From assembly GCF_014642405.1 (NCBI RefSeq), contig NZ_BMIN01000020.1:1-64000 (forward strand): DNA of 64,000 nucleotides, given 5' to 3'. The notes below the pieces were generated by a model. It ran no database searches. It was not told the origin of the DNA and was given only the letters and a program-made list of their open reading frames with translations. Of this stretch, positions 52,683 to 60,555 are shown one piece after another; position 1 is the stretch's first letter, and each line of letters starts with the position of its first letter. This DNA comes from Pontibacillus salipaludis. Its GTDB lineage: Bacteria > Bacillota > Bacilli > Bacillales > BH030062. A program made the position numbers and the translations under genes.

Positions 52683-52912
52683 TATTCTATAGCTTTTCGA
52701 GATTGTGTGTGAATAATACCGTAAAAGACTTGAGTCGTTCCAATGGCAAAAACTAGTGGTCCAAACGTCCAGGATAAAGGTATGCTTAAAATAATATGAG
52801 TAACACCAGTAGCTAGTACAAATTGGTGCTGGCTTTTTTTATAGCTAATTAATCCGATTAAACCGTTCAGAATTACAGCTATGTATATATAGAGTTGTAA
52901 TACATTTTCCAT
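52682..52912 (-). CDS. Small membrane protein, 76 aa
   Basis: Two or three hydrophobic segments (LQLYIYIAVILNGLIGLISY, VLATGVTHIILSIPLSWTFG, PLVFAIGTTQVFYGII). No known family. The ribosome binding site AAAGGATTCAC is acceptable. Its stop codon abuts the shared terminator. Confidence 0.55.
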   Translation of the reverse strand: MENVLQLYIYIAVILNGLIGLISYKKSQHQFVLATGVTHIILSIPLSWTFGPLVFAIGTTQVFYGIIHTQSRKAIE

Positions 52913-53093
52913 GTCAAAGTGAATCCTTTCTTTATCTTAACTATTTTATTGAATGTACCCTTACTAATGTACCTTTAAACATTACTAAGATTAAAAGTAT
53001 GAAACATATCCAAGGGTGATATTTTTTGAATAAAGAGGAAAGAAGAGAGTGAGATGGAATATAGTACTTAAGTCAGGAAAGGAGTTTATGAAT

Positions 53094-54068
53094 ATGGTGA
53101 AAGGGACGATCTACGTTGAACACTTGTCAAAAACCTTTAAAAAAGGGAATGTTCAAGCGGTGAAGGATGTAAGTTTTGCGGTTGAAGAAGGGGAGTTTTT
53201 TGCCTTCTTAGGACCTAACGGTGCTGGGAAATCTACAACGGTGCAAATCGTCACAACACTAATTAGCCCGTCTGCTGGAAAAGTGTATGTTGCAGAGCAA
53301 GATGTACTTACAAATCCTAAGGAGGTACGTGAGCATATCGGCGTGGCCCTTCAAGAAACAGGAATTGATCCAAGTTTAACAGGAAGAGAGATGTTGCATC
53401 TCCAATGCAGGATATTCGGATTTACCAACCAACAAGCTAAATCGAGAACAAATGAATTGCTTGAAGTGGTTCAGCTTTCACAAGCTGCTGACCGGATTTG
53501 CGGAAATTACTCAGGAGGAATGAGAAGGAGATTGGATCTTGCTCTGACATTAGTTAACAAGCCTAAAATTCTCTTTTTAGACGAACCTACTACAGGGCTT
53601 GATCCTTCTAATCGTAAGAGCATATGGGACTACTTAGAGAGATTGAATAAAGAAGAGGGAACAACAATCTTCCTCACTACGCAATACTTAGAAGAAGCAG
53701 ATACGTTAGCAGATCGTATCTCTATTATCGATGATGGAGAAATCGTAGCAACGGGCACACCTCAGGAGTTAAAAGCCCAAATTGGTAACGATATTATTGC
53801 AATGACTTTCGAAAATGAAGGAGAAGCTGAAAAAGCAGAAGCAGCTATTACACAACATATGCCTGATGCTGATTATGTGAAGAATACTACAGAATTGAAT
53901 ATATATGTTCAAGATGGTGCGAAACGGCTAATGGAGATCGTCCGATTATTAGATCAGCAAGATTTGGCCGCTCAAACCATTAATGTCAACACGCCTACTC
54001 TTGATGATATTTTCCTAAAGATTACAGCAGAAGGAGAACGAAAGAGAGGAGAGGTTGAACATGGGTAA
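53094..54068 (+). CDS. ABC transporter ATP-binding protein (DrrA-like)
   Basis: This protein has 324 residues from ATG 53094, nine bases after AAAGGAG; ATG 53088 is too close. Walker A is GPNGAGKST, the Q-loop lies in VALQETGIDP, the signature is YSGGMRRRLD and Walker B is ILFLDEPTTGLD, with TQYLEEAD. The extra C-terminal domain of about 80 residues is typical of DrrA/multidrug and polyketide exporters. It forms a two-gene exporter with the permease that overlaps by eight bases. Substrate unknown. Confidence 0.92.
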   Translation: MVKGTIYVEHLSKTFKKGNVQAVKDVSFAVEEGEFFAFLGPNGAGKSTTVQIVTTLISPSAGKVYVAEQDVLTNPKEVREHIGVALQETGIDPSLTGREMLHLQCRIFGFTNQQAKSRTNELLEVVQLSQAADRICGNYSGGMRRRLDLALTLVNKPKILFLDEPTTGLDPSNRKSIWDYLERLNKEEGTTIFLTTQYLEEADTLADRISIIDDGEIVATGTPQELKAQIGNDIIAMTFENEGEAEKAEAAITQHMPDADYVKNTTELNIYVQDGAKRLMEIVRLLDQQDLAAQTINVNTPTLDDIFLKITAEGERKRGEVEHG

Positions 54069-54840
54069 TGGATTATTAAAAGATATATGGGTATTATCCA
54101 AGAGAAGTGTTCTAACTACGCTTCGGAGTCCGTTTTCCTTTATTCCTAATTTACTAATTTCTACTTTCTTTCTCCTTGTCTACGACAGTGGATTGAGTGG
54201 TATATCCCAGCTTCCTGCGTTTGAAGGGGCGAATTATTTAGCGTTTATACTGCCAGTTTCTGTAGTCTCAGCAGCGATCGGTGGTGCAGGGGGAGCGGGG
54301 CAAGGAATTGTGAAGGATATCGAAAATGGCTTCTTCTCAAGACTTCTGCTCACACCTGCTTCACGACTATCCATTGTTCTTGGTCCTATTATTGCCGGTA
54401 TGTTGCAGTTATTTGTTCAAACCATATTAATTCTTATTGTTGCTTTCTTAATGGGGCTTGAAGTAGCTACGGGTTTTTTAGGCGTGCTCGTTGTTTTACT
54501 ATTAGCTGTCGGATGGGGTCTGGCTTTTGCGGGGTACTCAGCAGGAATCGCTCTAAAAACAAAAAACGCTCAAGCTGCTCAAGCGGGTACACTAATTTTC
54601 TTTCCCTTAATATTTCTAAGTACAACGTTTGTACCTTATGAGCTCATTGAATCTTCTTGGTTAAAGGTAGCGGCTACCATTAACCCCACAACGTATATTT
54701 TTGAAAGCATGCGGACGGTTTTGATAGATGGGTGGAAATTCTGGGGTATTGCTAAAGGAATTATTGCCATTACGATTGCATGCGCTATTACCATAACATT
54801 CGCTGCAGTGTCAGCAAAAAAAGCAGTGAGCAGAGGGTAG
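54061..54840 (+). CDS. ABC-2 type permease (DrrB-like)
   Basis: This protein has 259 residues from ATG 54061 behind AGAGAGGAGAGG. Six TM segments are present. RSPFSFIPNLLISTFFLLVY and FFSRLLLTPASRLSIVLG match ABC-2 exporters of the DrrB class. It is translationally coupled to the ATPase gene. Likely efflux of a drug or lipid-like compound. Confidence 0.9.
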   Translation: MGNGLLKDIWVLSKRSVLTTLRSPFSFIPNLLISTFFLLVYDSGLSGISQLPAFEGANYLAFILPVSVVSAAIGGAGGAGQGIVKDIENGFFSRLLLTPASRLSIVLGPIIAGMLQLFVQTILILIVAFLMGLEVATGFLGVLVVLLLAVGWGLAFAGYSAGIALKTKNAQAAQAGTLIFFPLIFLSTTFVPYELIESSWLKVAATINPTTYIFESMRTVLIDGWKFWGIAKGIIAITIACAITITFAAVSAKKAVSRG

Positions 54841-54898
54841 TAAGAGTACCGTTTTCATTCAAACTCACATACCATAAATAAAAAATGGGTGAACAAAA

Positions 54899-55081
54899 AT
54901 GAAGTGGTATGAGTGGGTCGACTTAGGGGCTTTAACCATTTTAGCAACCTTGATGCTTTTATATTCGCAGAACCTCATAACGGATCATGCTGTCACTTTA
55001 GTAGCTGCGCCAGTTATGTTCTATATTATGATTATTAGTAAATCTGTCCGGAAACGATTAAGAAGGAAAAATAGGTTATAA
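54899..55081 (+). CDS. Small membrane protein, 60 aa
   Basis: Two hydrophobic segments (VDLGALTILATLMLLYSQ, VTLVAAPVMFYIMIISKS) and a basic tail RKRLRRKNRL. The site GGGTGAAC precedes the ATG. It may be the last gene of the ABC exporter unit (58-base gap). Family unknown; the short length makes it uncertain. Confidence 0.5.
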   Translation: MKWYEWVDLGALTILATLMLLYSQNLITDHAVTLVAAPVMFYIMIISKSVRKRLRRKNRL

Positions 55082-55324
55082 AATAAATGAAGGGAAGCCG
55101 CTAGGGTAGCCCTTTTTTATTTATTTATGTTTGGTTAAGGACTTTTAATGGGTTTCTTAATCCTGGCTAGAATTGGGATCACTGGTTTTCCTTCGAGGAT
55201 CTCTAAAAGGCTCCTTACTTACATTAAAGACCATTGTCTATGTTTAGCTTTTCTTCTAAATTGGTAAAACTACAGTAGTGAATGAGAACACAATTTAACT
55301 TAGATAAAAAAGGAGTGCATCATC

Positions 55325-55891
55325 ATGGCAGGAGAGGTATTTGATCCGAAAAAAGCTGAAAAGCTAGTAGACCCTACTCGCCAAGAAACGGTACCTGTTG
55401 AAAAGGTCTTAGAACTACTTCAATTATCAGGTGAAGAGAAAGTTGCCGATTTAGGTGCTGGTAATGGGTATTTAACATTACCTATTGCTCAAGAAACGAA
55501 AGACCGCGTTACGGCAGTCGACTTGCAATTTGAAATGTTGGAACTGTTAGCTTCAAGGGCTGAAGGGGAAGGCATTACAAATATAGAGCGTATGAAAAGT
55601 AGTTTAGACTCTTTAAATCTTCCGGATGCTTCGTTCCACAGAGCGCTAACGGCTTTCGTATTGCATGAAGTACCTGATCTTCATCAAACATTAAAGGAAG
55701 TTTATCGCATTCTAATGGAGAACAGTCGTCTCCTTATTTTGGATTGGGAAAAAGTTGATGGGGAGCAGGGGCCACCTAAAGCACATCGAATTGCCTCTAA
55801 CGAGCTGGCTGAGAAAGTAGCAGAAGAAGGGTTTGACGTTGAAGTTGGACATCTAAACAATGAAGTATACTATATTGTTGCAACAAAATAA
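55325..55891 (+). CDS. Class I SAM-dependent methyltransferase
   Basis: This 188-residue protein has motif I VADLGAGNGYLTLPIA, motif II VTAVDLQFEMLELL and MKSSLDSLNLPDASFHRALT with FVLHEVPD (the UbiE/arsenite-methyltransferase-like pattern). The final region is short. No arsenite-type Cys set is present. Substrate unknown. It follows AAAAAGGAGTG and stands 78 bases before the rhodanese operon, separated by that operon's own promoter. Confidence 0.85.
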   Translation: MAGEVFDPKKAEKLVDPTRQETVPVEKVLELLQLSGEEKVADLGAGNGYLTLPIAQETKDRVTAVDLQFEMLELLASRAEGEGITNIERMKSSLDSLNLPDASFHRALTAFVLHEVPDLHQTLKEVYRILMENSRLLILDWEKVDGEQGPPKAHRIASNELAEKVAEEGFDVEVGHLNNEVYYIVATK

Positions 55892-55899
55892 GAAGGGGA

Positions 55900-55944
55900 T
55901 TGACGAATACCTCCCCACCTATTAAAATATACCCATAGGGGTTA
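55900..55944 (+). promoter_or_regulatory. Promoter with CsoR/CstR-type operator
   Basis: -35 TTGACG (55900-55905), 17-bp spacer, -10 TAAAAT (55923-55928). TATACCCATAGGGGTTA (55928-55944) is then the ATACCC...GGGGTAT-like dyad used by CsoR-family repressors, including persulfide-sensing CstR. It overlaps the transcription start of two rhodanese genes. No csoR/cstR gene is in the window. Confidence 0.65.
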
Positions 55945-55969
55945 AAAGAAGAGGTAAGGGGAGGATTCT

Positions 55970-56338
55970 TTGGATACAATTATAACAGTTTTGCTAGTTG
56001 GAATAGCAATCTATTTTATCGTTAAAACAATAATCCCACCAAAGGGTGTAGAACAGATTTCTCCAGAAGAAGCTAAAGAGAAATTACGAAACAGAAAGAA
56101 GGCAGATCAATTCGTTGATGTTCGTACCCCTGGGGAGTATAATAGAAACCAAATCAAGGGATTCAACAATATCCCGCTTCAATCCTTGAAATCAGTCTCA
56201 AGCGAGTTGGATTCGTCTAAAGAAGTCGTGTTACTATGTCAAAGTGGGACACGCAGTATGGCGGCAGCTCGATTGTTAAAAAAACAAGGATTTACACACA
56301 TTACAAATATTCGTGGCGGTATAAACGCCTGGAACTAA
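55970..56338 (+). CDS. Membrane-anchored rhodanese-like sulfurtransferase
   Basis: This 122-residue protein starts at TTG 55970 behind GGGGAGG. An N-terminal TM (DTIITVLLVGIAIYFIVKTI) precedes a single rhodanese domain with FVDVRTPGEYNRNQIKGFNN and the active-site loop LLCQSGTRS (Cys near residue 90). INIRGGINAWN ends it. It carries sulfane sulfur at the membrane. First gene of a two-gene operon under a CstR-like site, which suggests a response to sulfide or persulfide. Confidence 0.88.
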   Translation: MDTIITVLLVGIAIYFIVKTIIPPKGVEQISPEEAKEKLRNRKKADQFVDVRTPGEYNRNQIKGFNNIPLQSLKSVSSELDSSKEVVLLCQSGTRSMAAARLLKKQGFTHITNIRGGINAWN

Positions 56339-56357
56339 TATGAAGGAGGAATTAATA

Positions 56358-56657
56358 ATGAAAAACATTACACCAGAAGAAGTTCGTAAAAAAGTAGAAG
56401 GTAACGAAGCAATTAATATCGTAGATGTACGTGAACCTGAAGAGGTTGAAGAAGGGAAAATTCCAGGAGCTAAGCATATTCCTCTTGGTTCTCTTGATGA
56501 GCGTAAAGATGAGTTAGACAAAGACACAGAATATGTAATGGTTTGTCGCTCTGGTGGACGTAGTGGTAAAGCTACAGCGTTCTTGGAAGAGAACGGCTAC
56601 AATGTCATCAACATGGATGGCGGCATGCTAGCATGGGAAGGTAGCGTTGACAAATAA
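56358..56657 (+). CDS. Rhodanese-like sulfurtransferase
   Basis: This protein has 99 residues from ATG 56358 behind AAGGAGGA. It is a single-domain rhodanese: NIVDVREPEEVEEGKIPGAK, catalytic Cys in VMVCRSGGRSG (near residue 63) and VINMDGGMLAWEG. Soluble partner of the anchored rhodanese, 19 bases apart. Confidence 0.9.
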   Translation: MKNITPEEVRKKVEGNEAINIVDVREPEEVEEGKIPGAKHIPLGSLDERKDELDKDTEYVMVCRSGGRSGKATAFLEENGYNVINMDGGMLAWEGSVDK

Positions 56658-56710
56658 GTAAGTACCTTCTTTAAAAGGGATCTTATACTTTAATAAAGAA
56701 TTTCAAGCTA

Positions 56711-56741
56711 AAAGCGAAACCTTATAGGGTTTCGCTTTTTT
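56711..56741 (+). terminator. Terminator after the rhodanese operon
   Basis: AAAGCGAAACC-TTATA-GGGTTTCGCTTT plus T-run. Confidence 0.88.
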
Positions 56742-56769
56742 AGTGGCTATTTTAAACAAGTACCTGTTA

Positions 56770-57040
56770 ATAAATAGATTCACTCGCTCCATATAAGCCA
56801 CCCCTTTTTTATGCACAACACTCAAAGCTGAGAACATTTCCGTTAACCTTTCCATAATCAGAGAAACGGAAACAAACCATGTGTAGATTCAAGTGTACAC
56901 CATCACGCTCAAGCAGCGGGGCCGTTAGAGAATATATAGCCAGGCACACCTAACTCTAAATAAACGTAACGGACCCATAAAAAATAGAGTTTCTCAGTTT
57001 CGAGTTTTCAACAATTCTGCCGGGGTAGGAAAACCGTAGA
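56770..57040. mobile_element. MITE-like element, copy 5 (core lost)
   Basis: TCCATATAAGCC, CACTCAAAGCTGAGAACATTTCCGTT and CGTAACGGACC...TTTCTCAGTTTCGAGTTTTCAACAATTCTGCC match the flank segments of other copies. The GC-rich hairpin is missing and no border repeat is clear. It separates the rhodanese operon from the degenerate sulfur protein gene. Confidence 0.5.
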
Positions 57041-57123
57041 GTTATGTAGGTCCAATTCTAATGGTATAGAAATGATTACCACTGCCAAAATAAGAAGACA
57101 AGAAGTGAATAGGGAGGGGTACT

Positions 57124-58041
57124 ATGGCTCAATCATTATCACCGCGTCAATTGTATAAGCGATGTCGGGAAGGGCAGCTATTTGTATTGATTGATGGTCG
57201 TAACAAAACGTACTCAAAAGAGTTATCTTTTCCAGTAGAAATGCTAAGGATTGAGGAAGATTTTAACGATAAGCGAATCATGAATGAAGAACTCGAAGCC
57301 ATTCTACTGGGGGAAGATGAAGAGTCTTCACTCGATCAAGTTACTACACTCGAGCAACAACTAGGTATTGAAATGTATTATGTTAAAGGCGGTATGAAGG
57401 AATGGGCAATGTATATCGAATCGGTGCAAGTAGGTGAGCTAACAGATGGAGGAGAGGTCTACCAGTTTATTCGACCAAGCACAGGACATCTTTCTTATAT
57501 GATTATTAGTGAAGCTGAAATTCTTCTCCTTAATCCAGACGTTTGGATCCAGCCATACTTAGATTTTGTTGAAGATAAGGCCTTTACATTCAGACATATT
57601 GTGGACACATGTCTACATGATACGCATATATCTGGTGGACCGACTTTAGCAGAAGAAGTTGAAGAAACGTATTGGTTACCTCACACAAAGGAGAACATTT
57701 CGTTCTCGTATGAACCGATTAGTAATAGCCATGTTCCGGAGGTAGGGAATACCAATATCCCTATAAAAATTTCACAAAGCGATCGTTTTGTTACTTTTAT
57801 TGTAGATCAGCATTATATTTTCACTTCAAATGAGGAAGCAACTTCGTATGATGGAAAAGGAACCATACTTAGTGATCGAATGTTGTCTTATAAGCAATTA
57901 AACAAAAAAGGTTGGGTATCAGCCCCATGGCAGCAAACAATGGTAAACCACGTAGTTCACAGTGAAAAAATTCAAACTGTGAATAAAGGACAAATAAAGG
58001 TGACGAATGAAGAAATTTTCATGCTAGAGTATGGATGTTAA
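57124..58041 (+). CDS. Rhodanese/MBL-fold fusion lacking metal ligands (degenerate persulfide-dioxygenase-like)
   Basis: This 305-residue protein starts at ATG 57124 behind GGGAGGGG. Residues 1-95 look like a rhodanese without a catalytic Cys loop (SPRQLYKRCREGQLFVLIDG, YYVKGGMKEW). Residues 105-300 follow a metallo-beta-lactamase fold of the persulfide dioxygenase type. The HxHxDH motif reads C163-x-H165-x-T167-H168 followed by ISGG. The GHT region reads GNTN (N209) and the TGD region reads FTSN (N236). All three iron-ligand positions of ETHE1-type enzymes are therefore replaced. The frame is intact and long, so it is more likely a repurposed protein than a pseudogene. Confidence 0.7.
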   Translation: MAQSLSPRQLYKRCREGQLFVLIDGRNKTYSKELSFPVEMLRIEEDFNDKRIMNEELEAILLGEDEESSLDQVTTLEQQLGIEMYYVKGGMKEWAMYIESVQVGELTDGGEVYQFIRPSTGHLSYMIISEAEILLLNPDVWIQPYLDFVEDKAFTFRHIVDTCLHDTHISGGPTLAEEVEETYWLPHTKENISFSYEPISNSHVPEVGNTNIPIKISQSDRFVTFIVDQHYIFTSNEEATSYDGKGTILSDRMLSYKQLNKKGWVSAPWQQTMVNHVVHSEKIQTVNKGQIKVTNEEIFMLEYGC

Positions 58042-58051
58042 ATCATAAAAA

Positions 58052-58077
58052 CAGCAGCCAGGTAAAGACTGGCTGCT
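58052..58077. terminator. Hairpin between convergent genes
   Basis: AGCAGCCAG-GTAAAGA-CTGGCTGCT. The A-rich side serves the minus strand, where the stem overlaps the DUF2512 stop. Confidence 0.65.
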
Positions 58078-58577
58078 TATTCTTCGGGCCGGTGAGTATC
58101 TTCTTCTTGCGCTTCTTTTCGTTGTGCTTCATATGGGAATAATTCTTCAGATGCTTCTACACGCAATTTTTTTGGAACCAATAGTTGGCGGCGTTTGTCA
58201 TACACATGTGGTCCAAGGTGCAAAACGCGATTTTCCATGTAAATATGAAAGAACGTTTCAAAGGCAACAATGAATCCAGCTCCTGCAATAGCAGGTAGTA
58301 TAGTTTGTGTAGTTATTCCATTAATCACGTTGCCAAATAGATATAGGATACTAAACGTTAATACAAGGTCTGCGATTGAAGTTATAATAAGCCCAAACCG
58401 CTTTAATATAAATAAATCTCCGATTACATAAGTTACTCCAAGTAATACAAATGTGATAAGAAAAACATTTACTAAGGAAGCCCCGGCAATTACCCCATAG
58501 ATTGGGAAGACAGCAGCAATTAAAATAACCCACTTGATCCCAAGCGCTTTAATATGTTCCAGTTTGAACACCTCCAT
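58077..58577 (-). CDS. DUF2512 membrane protein (YndM-like)
   Basis: This 166-residue protein has four TM segments. It opens EHIKALGIKWVILIAAVFPI, typical of DUF2512, with TYVIGDLFILKRFGLIITSI in the middle and a hydrophilic acidic tail of about 50 residues. B. subtilis YndM is of this family; the function is unknown. Single gene. Confidence 0.85.
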   Translation of the reverse strand: MEVFKLEHIKALGIKWVILIAAVFPIYGVIAGASLVNVFLITFVLLGVTYVIGDLFILKRFGLIITSIADLVLTFSILYLFGNVINGITTQTILPAIAGAGFIVAFETFFHIYMENRVLHLGPHVYDKRRQLLVPKKLRVEASEELFPYEAQRKEAQEEDTHRPEE

Positions 58578-58744
58578 CTATAGTTTTTTCGAAAGACATC
58601 CGTAATATACGATTCATTTCCAGAGTGGTTTTCTTTTATCGTAAGAGAGTGTATAATTGTTATAAAATTCAGTAAAATTTAATTCTTATATTATACGGTT
58701 TATCAAGTGAAAAAGTGGGTAAGAAAACTGGAGAGGTGAATAAT

Positions 58745-59458
58745 ATGGCAATAAAACAACTGAACTCAATACGCATTCCGTGTAAGAACCTACAAGAAAC
58801 AAAGGAATGGTATAAGAATCATTTGCAGCTAGAGGCTAAAGGAAATCAAGAAGAAGTGACCATTTCATTTGCCGAAGGTGCGGATTTAGTTTTTTATAAA
58901 AGTAACGTGACACAAGAATACCCGTTTAGTCCTTTCAATATTAATGTGTACGAACCGCAATATTTACATAGAGATTTATTCTTAAAAGGGGCTAAATTAA
59001 CAGACATTGATGATTTCTTTGATATGCTTTGTTACGAGGTGACCGATCCGAATAATATACAAATTGGCATTGTAGGATGGGAAGAGGAAGCAAAAGCAAA
59101 GAATCCTGTCACAAAATTAGGCGGATATTTTCTTCCTGTAAAAAGTTTAGAGGATGCATCATTATGGTATAAGACTCATTTGAATGTGGATCAGTTATAT
59201 GACTTTTCTTTCCATACACCAATGTATGGAGAGATGCGAGCATTAACCCTCGATCATTTGGGGATTACCCTCGTTGAGATACCAAGTGATCTTCATAACG
59301 TGATAGAGCATCCATTTACATTAGGTTCCACAAACCTTGAAGAGGATTTTAAATCTCTTCAACAGTCAGGAGTAGAAATAGAAGAAGGGACTCCTGGGGA
59401 AACGTTTTACTTTAAAGACCAAGAAGGACATAAAATTCAAGTGCAATTGATCTCATAA
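58745..59458 (+). CDS. VOC (glyoxalase/bleomycin-resistance fold) protein, two domains
   Basis: This protein has 237 residues from ATG 58745 behind GGAGAGGTG. Two VOC modules are present: the first about 1-110 (LNSIRIPCKNLQETKEWYKN), the second about 120-235 (LGGYFLPVKSLEDASLWYKT, ending GETFYFKDQEGHKIQVQL). Metal-binding His/Glu positions are not conserved clearly, so activity is uncertain. No context clue to substrate. Confidence 0.8.
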   Translation: MAIKQLNSIRIPCKNLQETKEWYKNHLQLEAKGNQEEVTISFAEGADLVFYKSNVTQEYPFSPFNINVYEPQYLHRDLFLKGAKLTDIDDFFDMLCYEVTDPNNIQIGIVGWEEEAKAKNPVTKLGGYFLPVKSLEDASLWYKTHLNVDQLYDFSFHTPMYGEMRALTLDHLGITLVEIPSDLHNVIEHPFTLGSTNLEEDFKSLQQSGVEIEEGTPGETFYFKDQEGHKIQVQLIS

Positions 59459-59460
59459 TA

Positions 59461-59491
59461 AAAAGGGAGCTAATTAGATTAGCTCCTTTTT
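59461..59491 (+). terminator. Terminator
   Basis: AAAAGGGAGCTAAT-TAG-ATTAGCTCCTTTTT. Confidence 0.85.
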
Positions 59492-59600
59492 GTGTTTATG
59501 AGAAGATAATAGTTGACTTTTCTGCACAATTACAGATTTCCCAGGGAATAAAGTCTTCTTAAAATTTTGTGTTCACGTAAGTAGAATCATTTATAGGAAT

Positions 59601-59954
59601 GGCTTTGTAAAGTTTAATATTGTTATTCTTTATAATAAGCTTGTTCAAGTATAGAGCAGGATTGTTGAAGACTCAAAGCTGAGAGAATGTTTCCGTTTGC
59701 GTTATTTGAGACTAAGGCGGTTGGGGAAATCACTCGCTTTCCGCGGCGAGCTGGGGAGCCTCCTCAGTCGCGTTCGCTCCTTCCGGGGTCTCCCCTAGGC
59801 TCCTACTGCCGCAGGAGTCTCGCAATTTCCCCAGACACCCCAAACGCTCCACAAGCGTAACGGACCTTTATCTACATAAAAGTGTCTCAGCTTAGAGTCT
59901 TCCATATAAGGGGGCTTATATGGAACAAAATTAACACTAAACATTAACAGAGCC
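59601..59954 (+). mobile_element. MITE with 8-bp target duplication, best-preserved copy (copy 6)
   Basis: The left end GGCTTTGTAAAGTTTAATAT and right end ACTAAACATTAACAGAGCC are imperfect inverted repeats of about 20-24 bp. ATAGGAAT flanks both sides exactly (59593-59600 and 59955-59962). Inside are GAGAGAATGTTTCCGTTTGC, a GC-rich stem-loop of about 130 bp (about 59710-59845) and a palindrome CCATATAAGGGGGCTTATATGG. There is no coding capacity. The GGCTyTGT ends and 8-bp duplication recall ISL3/IS6-type transposases, which would have to act in trans. Confidence 0.8.
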
Positions 59955-60047
59955 ATAGGAATAGTAACCATATCCAGCTGTAATTGATTTAGGGTCTTAA
60001 TTTTTAACCTGCTGTGATAAGATGAACAAAAGGCAGGTGACCAATTG

Positions 60048-60539
60048 ATGTGGATCAGAAACGCAGAAGCAAAGGATCTACCCTTTATTAGAGAAATTGA
60101 GAACGATGCAATCATTCATACAACAGCTATTTTTGACCTAGAGGAGAAGTCACTGGCAGATAAAGAAAAGTGGTTTGAGAACCTTCATGGAGTCTATCCT
60201 ATTCTTGTAGCAGAATGGGGAGAGGAAGTGGCGGGATATGGTTATTTATCTCCTTACAATGACAAGCTTGCCTATCAAACGACTGCAGAACTTTCCTTAT
60301 ATGTGAATCGGAATTATAGAGGTTATGGAGTTGGGCATGGTTTAATGAAGGCATTGCTGGAAAAAGCAAGGGATTATCAATTCCATTCTATTATTTCACT
60401 TATTACAGAAGGGAACGAAGCAAGTGAACGATTGCATGATAAGTATCAATTTTCTCATGTTGGTACATTAAAAGAAGTCGGAAATAAGTTTGATGTATGG
60501 CAAAATGTGAAATTATATCAGTGGATAGGAATCGATTAG
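60048..60539 (+). CDS. GNAT-family N-acetyltransferase (phosphinothricin-acetyltransferase-like)
   Basis: This protein has 163 residues from ATG 60048 behind AGGTGA. It opens WIRNAEAKDLPFIREIENDA, with TAIFDLEEKS as in PAT/MnaT proteins. The acetyl-CoA loop is NRNYRGYGVGHGLM (about 86-99), followed by GNEASERLHDKYQFSHVGTL and VKLYQW. It acetylates an amine such as methionine sulfone/sulfoximine-like compounds. The CorA gene follows 16 bases later, so the two are co-transcribed. Confidence 0.85.
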   Translation: MWIRNAEAKDLPFIREIENDAIIHTTAIFDLEEKSLADKEKWFENLHGVYPILVAEWGEEVAGYGYLSPYNDKLAYQTTAELSLYVNRNYRGYGVGHGLMKALLEKARDYQFHSIISLITEGNEASERLHDKYQFSHVGTLKEVGNKFDVWQNVKLYQWIGID

Positions 60540-60555
60540 GAGAGGAAAGGTCCAT

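Noticed and set aside
55089-55118. Possible terminator after the 60-codon membrane protein
   Set aside because: GGGAAGCCGCTAGGGTAGCCC pairs poorly; only the T-run is convincing.
55140-55260. Possible further MITE relic (GGGATCACTGGTTTTCCTTCG)
   Set aside because: Only loosely similar to the hairpin arm GGGAAATCACTCGCTTTCCG; no second arm or border.
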